Below, in pieces: positions 17,466 through 33,253 of a DNA stretch of 64,000 bases. Position 1 is the first letter of the stretch, and every line of letters starts with the position of its first letter. Below the pieces are notes generated by a model, which was given only the letters and a program-made list of their open reading frames with translations, did not search any database and had not been told where the DNA came from. Origin of the DNA: Micropterix aruncella (taxonomy: Eukaryota; Arthropoda; Insecta; Lepidoptera; Micropterigidae); the NCBI GenBank assembly GCA_944548615.1, contig OX155960.1, positions 33,572,475 to 33,636,474 on the forward strand, read 5' to 3'. The position numbers and the translations under genes are program-made.

Positions 17466-17469
17466 AGAT

Positions 17470-17960
17470 ATCACTGTAATCGCAATATATAATGTAATAT
17501 AAATAATATGTATTCAAGAATATATTTAAATAATATGTATGACTATAATATGGAACGTGTATTCACATAAAATTTTATTTACTTATTATGACTCCTTCCT
17601 TTCCAGTTCCCACCTCCACTATGTGTGTTTTTATTCTTTAGAAGAAAAATATGTTAAGTGTTTAAATTATGAATGTTTAAGTGGAAACATGTAATTAGCT
17701 TAATTTTTGAAACCTAATAATTTGGTACCAAATGTATTGTAACAGCTGTATGTTTCCTAAGCAATAATACAAAATTAAGAAAATATATATTGTGAACGCG
17801 CTTTTGTGTGTCTGGCTTTGTGTATTCTTCCACGACAGTGCCCAAGCGCTTCATCCGGTTCAGTTGAAATTTGGCATGCAGGCATCATTTGGTCATGACA
17901 GGAGTTCAAAAGGTTGTGGTTAAAATCGGCCCACCAAAGTGCGCGCTTATCATACTTCAA
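17470..17960. repeat. AT-rich DNA plus dispersed repeat piece
   Basis: 17810-17960 contains 'cacgacagtgcccaagcg' and 'cttcatccggttcagttgaa', related to 12,985-13,110. The remainder is AT-rich with no coding signal. Confidence 0.4.
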
Positions 17961-17964
17961 TTTC

Positions 17965-18778
<814 letters not shown>

Positions 18779-18779
18779 C

Positions 18780-20205
18780 ACCTGTATTTGCCAGTTCTGC
18801 TAAGTCCAATAGGACTTAGAGACGAAATTCGATACACAGTGCCTTGCTGGGTCGAAATTATGATTTTTCGGTTGGAATATCTCATATACAAGAGACCAGA
18901 TATTCGCCGTTTATTAATTAAATAGTAAGGCCCTTAAAAGCGCTGACGCTTGCGATGCGTGGCTCGTTCAAAATTCGAATTCGAAGGCTCACGGCGATCT
19001 ACATTTACAATTTGATTTTTAAATGAATGAGATGATGCGAGTTTGAAATTCAAATTTTCATTGCGTTGCGTCGCATATTAATAGGAATGTTCGCCAACTG
19101 CGAATTGACTTTCTTTATGAAATTAATATTAGGATGAAATAAGTCACTGGCTACTTGCCGGGAAAGTCTTGGGTGACAAAAACGTTTTTTTTAAAGTTCA
19201 ATATTTTAATGTAGATAGTCGCCTCTTCGACATTTACTTTCTTGTGCCCAGTCGAATATCTGGGAGACGACAGAGCAAACAAACTGACGGGGCGGTTTGA
19301 CGACGGTCGAGTGGAATGTCGGGCTGGGCTTATCTAAACGAAAGTAAACAAGGCGGGGGGGCTAAATTGGATTTATGTAAGTAGCAGCTAGCGCCCCGTG
19401 CAGACGGCCATCAAGGCCTACGTGAGCGATGCTCTCTGGAATGGCACATTCGCGATGTTAATGAGAGAGAGAGCGCAGGACTTAATTAAAAGCAATCGCC
19501 CGAATTTCAGTCTTTTCAGCGTTATCTACGACGCGTGTCGCTGAAATTTCCGGGACACGCGGCGGGCTTGCTCTGCGGTTGCAGCGCGATGTGGTCTAAA
19601 GATAGCAGCTTTATATCTATATTCTCTAGCAGCTTTATATACTATATATCACTCGTATCTGTGTATACAGATACGAGTGCCTGCGCCTGCGATGGGAAAA
19701 TATATATCACATAATAATTTGAATATCAACACAGCGACAGTAATAGTTTTTAATATGTTTAAACTGACTAGAAAAACACGAACTGCGGCAGAACGTCCGG
19801 GAAAAAAAGTCATCACTGATAAAATTAATTATTGATTGTCATATATGCTAATAAGTGTAAAAACTGAGGTTCCTGAAATTATCTAGTCTTCTAGTCTATC
19901 TAGAAAAATACATGAAAGCGTTCGACAAAAATACATTTTAATTCAATTATTTTATTAGATTAAAAAATAGATACATTTAGCACTTAAACATAGTTTGTGT
20001 CGCTCCTACACAGGCAGAACCTGTTCTAAGGAGAATACCAATACAAATTACTTTAAAACATATAACTTCCAAAACAATATCTCAGAATTAAATTAGGTTA
20101 AAAGGCATTATTACGAGATTTTTTAAATTTAATTTATATACGTTTTCTTACAAAGCGTACTGTGACAAATCTGCTTAAAAATCTGACCTCGCACGTCCGA
20201 AAGAA
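18780..20205. other. No gene seen; GC-rich island at 19280-19600
   Basis: 18780-18900 and 19145-19175 carry common dispersed words (gacttagagacgaaattcg; ctacttgccgggaaagtctt). 19280-19600 is GC-rich, unique in the window, with 'gacggggcggtttgacgacg' and TAATTAA-type cores, and could be host regulatory sequence. 19660-19680 has 'atacagatacgagtg' next to its partial inverse. Confidence 0.4.
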
Positions 20206-20208
20206 TAA

Positions 20209-20415
20209 AGGGTCCGACACACTGGGCCTACGTACGCAACGTACGCAACGCATGATGGCATCTGGCCCTTGAATTTAGATGGAAGCAGATACACTTATCA
20301 CAGGGATAGGATAAGTGTGCGTAGGATAAGTGTGTCTGCTTTCATATAAATACAAGGGCCAGATTTCATATTGCGTTGCGTAAGTAGCGTACATCGGACA
20401 AGTGTGCCGGACCCC
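20209..20415. mobile_element. PIF/Harbinger-like MITE, 207 bp
   Basis: The left end, AGGGTCCGACACACTGGGCC, and inverted right end, GGGGTCCGGCACACTTGTCC, match over most of 20 bases and again at 'TACGC'. TAA flanks both sides (20206-20208, 20416-20418). The inside is a long imperfect hairpin built on 'atctggcccttg' / 'caagggccagat' and 'cttatc...gataag'. No coding. Confidence 0.72.
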
Positions 20416-20531
20416 TAAGATGCGTATTACATAGCGCGAGTTCAGCCGAGTTGACAGATAAAGATGGACGACTTCTACAAAGCTCTTTTAGGCCGACGGT
20501 CATATGCATGACATGGGCATATATATGACAA

Positions 20532-20724
20532 GACATGGGCATATGCCCATGTCTTTCCGTATTTGCCTATATGCACATACATTTTGATTTCTTTTTATTA
20601 TTTATTGCCTAGGCAACCAAAAGCCTCTTATGAAAAAACTTGCAATAAATCTGGCCGGGAAAATTATACAATGTATTGTATAATTGGGGATCGTGAGGGG
20701 GTTATGTATAACCCCCTCACGATC
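20532..20724. repeat. Cluster of three palindromes
   Basis: Perfect 22-bp palindrome GACATGGGCATATGCCCATGTC-type at 20532-20553; AATTATACAAT / ATTGTATAATT at 20662-20685; and 17-bp arms GATCGTGAGGGGGTTAT at 20689-20724 with a 2-base centre. The arms are near perfect. Confidence 0.8.
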
Positions 20725-20789
20725 AGTTCAGTAATTGTTAAAAGTATCGGTTACATACGACGAAAAGACTACATCCATTAGATTTCGTA

Positions 20790-22595
20790 CACATACAGAG
20801 TGTTCGGGATCTAAAATCTTTTTTAAATGTATGTGCATCAAGATAATAAAGAAAAATAAAGAAAATATTTTTGTGTTTAAAGTTAGGACAATTTATTTTA
20901 AAGTTTATTTTTCTACATAAAAAACTGAAAATAACTAATTTTCAACTTTCCCTGATAATACTTTAGGTACATTACTGAAAAAAAATCAAAATAAAGTAAA
21001 ATGTTTTTTTCTCAATAGCCAATGCCTAAATAAAAAAAAAAAACCTTATATACGTTTTTTACTTGTAAAAAAAAGTTTTACAACCGAAAAAAATAAAAAA
21101 TGTAATAAAAAAATCGTAAACAAAAAAAACACACAGAATCACCCTTGAAAAAAGGATTCTAGGTTCCTTACATCCTGTATATATAAATTAGAAATGTATA
21201 TTCTTTTACTTGTTGTCGACTGCTCCTAAAAAAATGACACTTAATGCAGATATTAACTAAAACGAAAAGCATGTACGGTTTATTAATGTTTCTCCATATA
21301 ATTATAAATTACCAATAGTTTTTGTTTTTTTTGTCTATTCCCATATAATTAGTACTAATAGTATAATTAGTACTTTCGCATATAATTAGTATTTATAGTT
21401 AACATTAGCAATTATAGCTTACCCTTAGCTATAGATATGGTCTATTATGAAAATAGTATAGCCAACGTCAAATGTTTCTGAATGCAAGAGAAACTGCACT
21501 TGATGCAGTTTTTGGTACTTATGAGTAGTTATAATATGCTGGTTCTGGAATAGTAGGTAAAATATGCGGCTTATAGATGCGATACCTTTAAGAGGGCCCC
21601 AGTCGCCGCTCGGTCCATATAAGTGTTCGTTTCAAATTAATCGCAGGTTAACTACTTTCAATTGATTTGAGGTACTATCTGAATTCTAAGAAGCATAATC
21701 TACGGATATTTAGGAGTGGAATTTGAAAAAATACGCACTCTGAACTATTTAATCAGAATTCAGTATAAAAAATGTATGTTAAATACGCAATAGTTCGCGA
21801 AATGTACTTTTAATTTGTTTCTTTTAGATGTCCTTTTGACGATTTCAAATTATAGTTTTAGACATAAAATGAGGGGTAGTTTGCCAAAGAAGCAAAAACT
21901 AAACTATATTTTTTCCTTAAAATGGCTTTAACGATTTTGAGGAAAAATTGTTTCAAGCCAGTCTATATATACTCAATAACCGATGGAAATATAGCGCTAT
22001 TAACAAAACGTGTGCCCCTTGTCTGTTGGCGTGTTTGTTAAAGCAAGGAAATTGTTTTTGTCTTGGTACGGCATTCCTCAGTTTGATCCCCGTGACATCC
22101 GCTTGAAATAATATTTATTTATTCAAATGCACATATTATATTCAATTGAAACTCTGAACACAGTAGTAAATAAGGAATGACAGCTCGATAATAAGAAAAT
22201 TCTTTGTGTATTTATTTTTTATATGCATGAGCCTCTAAAGTAAGCCTAAAATATATATGTCCCTCCCTTAAGTGCTCGATATATCGCTTCAAAACCCTCC
22301 TTTCTAAGCAGATCTGAGATCAGACGAGCTCGAAAATTTAGCAACTTTTAACATTTCACACGGTTGTGTCACAATACCTGATACTGGTAGAAGATAATAA
22401 AAAAAAACATAAAAAGGGATCTGAGTTATCCACATAATACCATAAATAATTTATAGGAATCAGCCCTCTCAATTCTATCGGTCGTCGTATGTGGCGTAAT
22501 AAATTACAAATCGTTCACATTTTTGGTGTTGGTGGTCGGTAGGAAAACATAAGAATATGGGCTAGAGATAATTACTTTCACAGATATTCGTACAT
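20790..22595. other. No gene seen
   Basis: Strongly A/T-rich with poly-A runs (20,980-21,130). Ends resembling short MITE termini ('catacagagtgttcggg' near 20795 and 'catcctgtatatata' near 21172) hint at a decayed element, unproven. Small duplications of 'tataattagtac' occur at 21,345-21,390. Confidence 0.4.
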
Positions 22596-22600
22596 ATTAC

Positions 22601-23008
22601 ACAGGGTTAGTTTTTTATCATTAATTATCCCTCCAGTGGGTGATTCTGTATTTGAAACTAATCAAGTAAATTTCAAGAAAGCTTTTTTTGCATTTCTTGA
22701 AAAATATTGGTTAATGATATTATGGTTTTTAATCTTCAGAAGATTATTTGACACAAAAACTTTGTCACTAAAAACATATTCCAAAAGTTTTGTAGATTTG
22801 AGACTTTGTTACCGAGGAAAAGAATACTACATGTTCAACTTTCCGATATCAAGTATTTTTTTCTCCATAACGAAGGCGTAAACCTATTAAACTCTTTGTG
22901 TAGCATAGTATCATATAAAAAATCTATCTAATATATTTTTTGGTTTTGTTTAGTTTTATGGTAGAATCAACCAATTTTCTGGTGCTCACCAATAAAAAAT
23001 AACCCTGT
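22601..23008. mobile_element. Candidate short TIR element
   Basis: Ends ACAGGGTTAGTTTTTTATC and, inverted, ACAGGGTTATTTTTTATTG match at most positions. ATATTA occurs just outside on both sides (about 22594 and 23009). The inside is AT-rich; an 81-codon frame at 22636-22881 has no recognisable family. Confidence 0.45.
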
Positions 23009-23009
23009 A

Positions 23010-23540
23010 TATTATATTCAATATTATTTACGTAATCTCATAATATAATTGATTTTCTTAGATTGCATTACATTTACCTGTTAAGTGGCGTCGACAAGCC
23101 CGGACGAAGACACCGACGCTTATTTTTACTTGCGTCAGGGTCAACGGGTCCCGAAAATGCATATCCTTATGTGCGGATACAATTATAGAAATTAGACATT
23201 GAAATACCATTACCGGTAATTTAAGTACTGAGCTATTAATATTTTGCTCGATTTACTTCAAAACCACGTAGTGATTTTTTTCGGTACTGATTTTCCCAGT
23301 CACGAAAGTGACTAATTCTTAGTAGCGGACTTATATTTTGTGTGGGGGTTTTTCGGTGGATAGAGCTGAAAAATGCCTTTGAATATACAAACGCACTGCA
23401 CTTATTTTAACACTAATGAAAATGGCTTTACTGTCAAATCGAATGCAACATTGATTAGAAAAAAACAATCTAGCTGATCTATGGGTATGGCAAAGGTGTC
23501 TGGCACTTGAAAAACTTAACAAAATTGTGGCACTTTTTTT
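23010..23540. other. No gene seen
   Basis: Mixed unique-looking DNA with a GC-rich piece at 23,085-23,165 (gtggcgtcgacaagcccgg). No coding or repeat class recognised. Confidence 0.4.
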
Positions 23541-24350
23541 ACCAGACCTGAAAATTTATCATATTATACTTAACATTATAACGATAGCTTAGGATAAAGT
23601 CTGGCTGTGATGTGCGATCGCCAAAGCCTCGCCAGACTCGATTTATATACGTCAGAGTGAACCGATTTGAGCGCGCAATGCCGAACGCAGTGGTCGGCTT
23701 TCGGTGGCCTTCCATTCGCGAGAACGGTATACTATGATGACGCATCTGTTTACGCTATTCGCGCATACAGGTAAATTTCCGTTTTATTTCTTGATAATGC
23801 TTTATTCACAGTCGAAAGGAAACGTTATTGAGCGCTCACTGCAACAAACTGCAGGAGAGTCTGGTAAGGGTTTAGTTATTGTAAACATCAGCCAGATGTA
23901 TTTTTTTTCATGGAATTATAGGATCAATTATTGTCCTGTATAAAACTTTTAAGACTGAAAATGAGAGCAATGAGTTGTATTTTTGTCTAATTTATAGGTC
24001 CCGCCAGACGCACTCCGCGACTTTTTAAAGTAGCCAGATTTATTTCAAATGATAATGTGTGATTATATCTATTTGTATTATAAGTTTTAAATGTGTACAA
24101 ATAAGGGTGACGTATCCGTAAGACAACTAGATTTTTTCAGTTTTGAAATACTTCCGCCAGACTATCTTCGTGCCCCTGTATACATATAAGCCAGATTGCT
24201 ATTTTTTGGCATTTAATGGTGAACTCTATTGAGTGGAAAAGATTTATGTTAGGAAAATTGCAATTCAATTGCACCCCTCGCCCACCCACCTGCCGCATAA
24301 TCCTTGCCAGACTCAGAATTTCATGATTAGCATCAATAACAGACCAGATT
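23541..24350. repeat. Cluster of CCAGAC/CCAGAT motifs
   Basis: The core (G/A)CCAGA(C/T) occurs about ten times in 800 bp on both strands, at roughly 23542, 23599 (inverse), 23632, 23858 (inverse), 23891, 24003, 24033, 24156, 24190, 24306 and 24342. Chance would give about one. It may be a degenerate array of protein-binding sites, such as subterminal transposase sites, in an unrecognised element. Confidence 0.5.
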
Positions 24351-24419
24351 TAATTACTTTCACAAACTAGGAAAATAAGTCCTGAAAATATTCACTAACT
24401 CTCCGACTATTACTCGACT

Positions 24420-24830
24420 ACCCAACAAAAAAGGAATGTTTGGTCAGCGTTCATCTATGTATGTTTTCCGTTTCTTTATTCTACCATAACCTCTAAAATG
24501 CTTGTTCCGATTTAGAAGTGTGAACCATTATTAGAATTTTTATGTTACCCCGAGTGCTATAGGTTACATTACTCTCCAAATATCAACTAAGTAGTTATCT
24601 AAATGTCGAAATGTCCAAATTTCTATATATTAATATAAATATATCGTGTTTAGTGTCAAATGAAAAGTCTAGTTGGGTACATTCTGGAAATATATATGTA
24701 ATTATATGGAAAAATACATAAACCACAAATATTACATAAAAAACCGTAATAAAAATAATTATAAATACAATAGTTCACTTTCTGTAACAGCAGCGTGTTT
24801 TTTATTCTTTTTAATATATTTACTTGGCAT
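24420..24830 (-). repeat. Dispersed repeat family B, copy 1
   Basis: On the minus strand this parallels 51,790-52,215 and 39,905-40,140. Shared words: 'aaatatattaaaaagaataa', 'agaaagtgaact...gtatttataatt', 'atatatttat', 'ttgacatttagacattt', 'cttctaaat..g' and a terminal 'tttttgtt.gg'. Copies are moderately diverged. Confidence 0.6.
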
Positions 24831-24965
24831 GTTTTGGATCAGCCAATAAACTCGATATCCAGCTTCATTCATAGAAATTAATCCGTTATGAACGAGCTTA
24901 TCTTCTAGTCCGTATATATTCGTATATGGCTTGTTTGTTGCACCGTTTTTTCGATACAGATTCAC
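24759..24965 (-). pseudogene. Unrecognised coding-like segment ending inside repeat B
   Basis: The minus-strand frame MNLYRKNGATNKPYTNIYGL, then EDKLVHNGLISMNEAGYRVY, ends KKHAAVTESELLYL. The ending ESELLYL plus stop is also kept at 51,865-51,885 in repeat B copy 2, which suggests the repeat carries the end of an element-encoded ORF. I do not recognise the family. Confidence 0.35.
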
Positions 24966-25029
24966 CCCTGAAAAATGGCGATCTTATAGGGGCATCCTGT
25001 ATATTAACTTCTCTGGAAAAGATGCTATG

Positions 25030-25445
25030 TAGAAAATGTCATCGCGATACGACGCGACGACACGACAAGTCACGACACGTAATGGACCGCCTCGTAAGGA
25101 CACGGGCGCAAGATGCCATGACGTGGCACCTATCAGCGTGGCCTGAATGCTAAGAGAGAGAAATGGCTGAAAGCTCAGTGTCGCCACTTCATGCACGTAG
25201 CCAGCAGACGACAGCTAATTACATTTAGTGAGGCCCGATAAATAGTGCTATTATACGGCAAGGAGTGGCTGTTGCCGGGGCGAGCGGCACGTGACGTCCC
25301 TACTCGGCTGCATCCTGACACGCCGGGGATTTATGGAGAATTTATAGGGAGACGAAAGAATCACAGCACGCCGCGCATTCCAATTGGGTTTATCTACCAT
25401 TGCAGTCGAGAGGCGGAAGCGAGCGGACCGGAAAATAAGCAGTGC
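25030..25445. other. GC-rich island, possibly host regulatory DNA
   Basis: A 400-bp GC-rich stretch with no repeat match in the window. It includes 'gatacgacgcgacgacacg', 'gggcgagcggcacgtgacg' and homeodomain-like cores, and has no plausible ORF. Confidence 0.3.
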
Positions 25446-25449
25446 ATTT

Positions 25450-26590
25450 ACTGAGTGCCAAGGAATCCTAGGTTACTACGATTTTTAAACAAGGCCATCA
25501 GAAAACCTGTCAACAGATTCGTTTATATTACAATCTATAATATATTTATTTACTTCAAGTATTATTACAGATGAATCCAATTCGCCTTTGTATTTTACAT
25601 CTACGTTGTGCAAGTCCATAATAACTGACTCACATAAATAAAGTAATGCTGACATTAAAAAAAAGATAGGAACAAGATAGCAGGGAGTTTCATTTTTAGG
25701 TGCTTAAGGGATACACAATTATGTCTACCTCAGTAGGTAAAAAAATAAGGAGTGTCATAATCCTCCCCACTGGCAGGTCTAAAAAATATTTGTATGATTG
25801 TACGGAACATTAAACAATAGATGCGATCTCCTCGCTATGTAATCAACCGGTAAGTACAATTCAAAAAATTATATTTACCAAAGCGGGCCAGTAAATATAC
25901 TTTAAATCCCCAATATCGATTAATAGATGGTAAAATTGTATCTACCAAATACTACCTACTAAGCGGAGGAATCTGATCTTACAATTGTATCTACCAAGTA
26001 CCGTATCAGCGAGAGCAGGGCCGCATTCAGGGGAGGGCATCCGGCGCTACAGCCCTGGGGTCTCCACAAAAGAGGGGCCCCCACAATAGAGACGTCGGAA
26101 AAAAAATCTTTCAAACTCCGACGAGTAAACTAGTAAACACTAGTAAACAACTTTTCCTTTGATATTTTTTTTCGCTGTTTTACCTTTACATACAGTACTT
26201 TGTGCAAACATGATTATATTGTTATTAAATATAAAAAAACGATTCATCTATATTTGTTCACTCCAATCAAAAACAATGGAATGTTAAAATTTGTTTCAAC
26301 CGTATTTTTTATAAAAATATATACGCAAACTGAGGGATGTCTAGTAGACAAATAATATATTTTTTATAAAAATAATACGGAAACTGAGGGAAGGGTGATA
26401 AAAAGAACCAATATAATTATGTGACATATCAACCTAACGACTAATCAAATAAACATGTAATATATATTTTTAATAAAAATATATATTTGCAATACGAAGG
26501 GGGAAGGGGGATGTTTTTCCTATAGAATAAAAAAATATTTATCAATGTAATCATGTGACATAACAAAATGAAGAGTAAGTCGAGTCAGTA
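25450..26590. other. No gene seen
   Basis: AT-rich. The 15-mer 'attgtatctaccaa' repeats at about 25936 and 25985, and 'tttttataaaaata' with 'aaactgaggga' repeats at 26,308-26,390. No coding. Confidence 0.4.
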
Positions 26591-26594
26591 ATTA

Positions 26595-27121
26595 ATATAC
26601 GGGTGAGTTTTTATTAGCCGGCATCCTTCAAGGGGGTTAATCAGTACGAGCAACTGAACAACTTAATAAAAAAATTGGGAAAAACAAAAAAAAAAAATTT
26701 TTAAAGAAATGATTTTTGTTTTTTTTTAAATTTGTAAATTTGAAGAACTTGACTGTTAAGTAACATTTTAACAAGCGTTTGAGCGCATTGCGCCATCTAT
26801 GTGTAGGTAAAATATCGCTAATAAACGATATTAGCGATATTTTACCCATCGCTAGGTAGCGCATTGTGCTTAGCGCTTTTTATACTATAAATAGGATAGA
26901 AAACGAATTTACCGCGTGAAATTTGTAGGACCCGACGTTTCGGTGACGTTGCAGCAATTCGTTTTCTATCCTATTTATAATGTCAAACAACCGCGATAGT
27001 CTTCGGCTTTTTATACTATTTTTAAAAAAATAAAAAAAACATTTTTTTAAATAACATTTTTTACCTGCTCGTACTGATTCACCCCCTTTAAGGATGCTGG
27101 TTAATTAAAACTCACCCCGTA
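26595..27121. mobile_element. Foldback MITE family D, copy 1 (interrupted)
   Basis: Long inverted ends: the left reads 'ATATACGGGTGAGTTTTTAT' with 'GGCATCCTTCAAGGGGGTTA' and 'ATCAGTACGAGCA', and the right is its imperfect inverse over about 60 bp. Internally, 'gcgatattttac' pairs with its inverse at 26,808-26,846. It is interrupted by the 26,890-27,005 insertion. A relative at about 47,870-48,150 lacks that insertion. Confidence 0.65.
26890..27005. mobile_element. Nested foldback relative of 4394-4606, with 13-bp duplication
   Basis: Inserted in foldback D. GCTTTTTATACTA flanks both sides (about 26,875-26,889 and 27,006-27,020). Inverted, it carries the same lead (gactatcgcggttgtttgac) and arm (ataaataggatagaaaacg) as 4394-4606, but most of one arm is deleted. 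The uninterrupted site survives in the copy at 47,870-48,150 ('cgcttttcatacta'). Confidence 0.7.
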
Positions 27122-27124
27122 TAT

Positions 27125-27887
27125 CGTAGCGAGATCGCCGTAAAAATGTTTTTCGGCACTGCATAATGGGCGAAATTGCAATAGTAAGTCTGATCGATAT
27201 TCGCAAGTTTAAAAATGGCGGAATAGTAGATGTGCAAATTCGAAGGCACGGGTGTTCTAAAAAAAGACGATAAATTCGACTATCTACAGCACTTAAGTAC
27301 TATAGCAAAGTGGAAAACCTTCGCACCATCGTCAGCGATCAGTGTGTGAATACGCAATGGATTTTGAATCAGTAAATCAATCGGTAAATCAATCAATTAA
27401 ATCAGAATACGCAATCGATTTTGAATCACTAAACATTTTTTTACTAATAAATATGGCGCTAAATCCGGATCCGAAAAGAGTAAATGTGCACCTAAACGAT
27501 AAAATCAACATTATTATAAAAAAGTAAGTTGATTGTAGATCTTCCTTCTAAAGAATGAAAGGGGGAAAATAGAAAAGAAAATCAAGACAAATGACATTTT
27601 AATCTGCAAAAACTGGGCAGTAAGAGAAATTAGGGTAGTGAAACAGAGTGTTTATTGTAAGTTTTTGATTTAAAAAAATACAGATTTCCATTGTATATGA
27701 TATTTTTGTCATTGAGTGGAAATATGGATCCCAGATAAATGAAGAAATACGTATTGTATCTACACATATTGTAATCGACATTGCACACAACATACACACA
27801 CACATACACACACCCTCACACAACCACACTAGCAGACGAACAAAGAAATAAATCTCTTTACATTCGTCAGCCGATAGACACTACTTT
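27125..27887. other. No gene seen
   Basis: AT-rich, with duplicated 'acgcaat.gattttgaatca' at 27,351 and 27,408 and a (CA)-rich run at about 27,783-27,830. Nothing coding. Confidence 0.4.
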
Positions 27888-27902
27888 AGAATTTACACGA
27901 CA

Positions 27903-28565
27903 ACTTGCGGTGTCAACTACAACGGGCGAGCCCGTCACCCCAGGACGTTTTAACGATTTTCTCGTTCTGTCGCCCTGCAGTGAACGTAGAAGACTTTGGA
28001 CAGAACAAATCCAACGTCCAGCTACGTCACAACCCGCAAGAAGCCAACGCCTTACCGCGAGATAGCCAGTGTTACCTGGCGGGCCGACCCTCGCGCCCTT
28101 GCTTCCAATTGTGACCAGATTTCTCCGGTCTCTCGATTGGTTCCGAGTTCGAGGTCGCTTGCGCGGTCCTCTCCCTTACGAAGCGGTGAAACGGTGTGCA
28201 CCGAATCTATCGCGGACCAAGGCGTCCTTTGCCCGACTCTGAACCGGGATTGGATGGCCAATGGTCATTTCAAGAGCAGTCGCCGTAAGGTAGACAACCA
28301 CCCCCGCTCTATAGGAAACAATACAGTTCCCAGACTCCCCCGACTGTTAGTCGGAGAGCACAGTCGATTAGCTTGCGCCGCTCGGTGCGCAGACCGTCCA
28401 GGAGCGCCAGAGGTTTGATTCCCAGGGGAGACTGGTTGACCCGGTGTCCTACCCAGGTTCGCACCCCATGCGTGGAGGCCATCGGATGGGTGTTGACCCG
28501 TGAGTGTGACCGACCCTGAACACATGGGTCAACGTGGCCACCTCATCATGGGCCCATTAGCTCCC
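27903..28565 (+). mobile_element. Complete GC-rich element (copy 2) with 15-bp target duplication
   Basis: 663 bp running from ACTTGCGGTGTCAACTACAA to ATGGGCCCATTAGCTCCC, flanked by AGAATTTACACGACA at 27888-27902 and 28566-28580. Three other copies occur: 1142-1845 (minus), 8842-9320 and 50,538-50,966 (5'-truncated). A long direct duplication plus 5'-truncated siblings points to target-primed reverse transcription, as for SINEs and LINEs, yet there is no poly-A or simple-repeat tail. Frames of 140-150 codons exist in copies 1 and 2, but indels shift them in the middle, so protein coding is doubtful. Class unassigned. Confidence 0.8.
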
Positions 28566-28609
28566 AGAATTTACACGACAGTGCGAATCTTCTTTTTCTT
28601 CTTCTTAGT

Positions 28610-28790
28610 GTGCCCCCCAACTAGTGAAGGTTTGGCGTCAGCTCTGCATACTTCTTTTGTCCTTCGCCAGGCAAAACAAATCCCGGTCCATTTTTGAATG
28701 ATCCGCAACCAAGATTTCCGTCCACGGCCAGGTCTCCTCTTCCCTGCAACTTTCCCATCATAATGATTATACACAGTGCAATACACAAGT
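28610..28790 (-). pseudogene. LINE RT C-terminal fragment
   Basis: The minus strand reads VYNHYDGKVAGKRRPGRGRK, then SWLRIIQKWTGICFAWRRTK. The 'GK..GKR..GR...SWL..I..WTG' signature is the tail of many insect LINE polyproteins. About 60 codons survive, ending at a T/C-rich tract next to the GC-rich element. Confidence 0.6.
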
Positions 28791-28799
28791 GTAGCTTGT

Positions 28800-32732
<3,933 letters not shown>

Positions 32733-33253
32733 ATATTTTAAGTGTGTAATTTTTTTTAAATTATTTTCAATAATATATAAAATTAGATTCATGAAAAGTT
32801 ACTTATCTGGGGTCCTGGTGGACCAGAAACATTTTACCGATAGTTAATGTCCTCTTTAAATACTTAGGGCAGCGGCACCTGTTTCCGCAATTGATAACCT
32901 ATGATGTTCTTAGTTATTGCAGCCGAATTACTGTATGCCCTTGGATGTAATACGTATAGGAGGATGGTTTCTGTAACAGAAATGGATGTTAGTAACTTAT
33001 TTTAGAAGAAATTATATGATTGAGAATATTTCGACACTAGTCGTATTCATCTCTATGACATTTCTGATAGAACAATTTTTTCAAAATTTAAATTTAAAAA
33101 AAACTGAACATAGAGAAATGGGTTAATAATATTTTGCAATATCGTTATAAATGCACTATAACCGACCTTGAAAAACATTATTAATAATGATTTTTAAATG
33201 AAAAATATTAATAAGCTTTTAATGAATATGTCTGAACAAATATAATTACTGTA

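Noticed and set aside
27996..28418. 140-codon Arg/Ser-rich frame in the GC-rich element, and the 151-codon frame in copy 1
   Set aside because: The copies keep the same frame only at the ends; indels shift the middle, so there is no sign of protein-level conservation.
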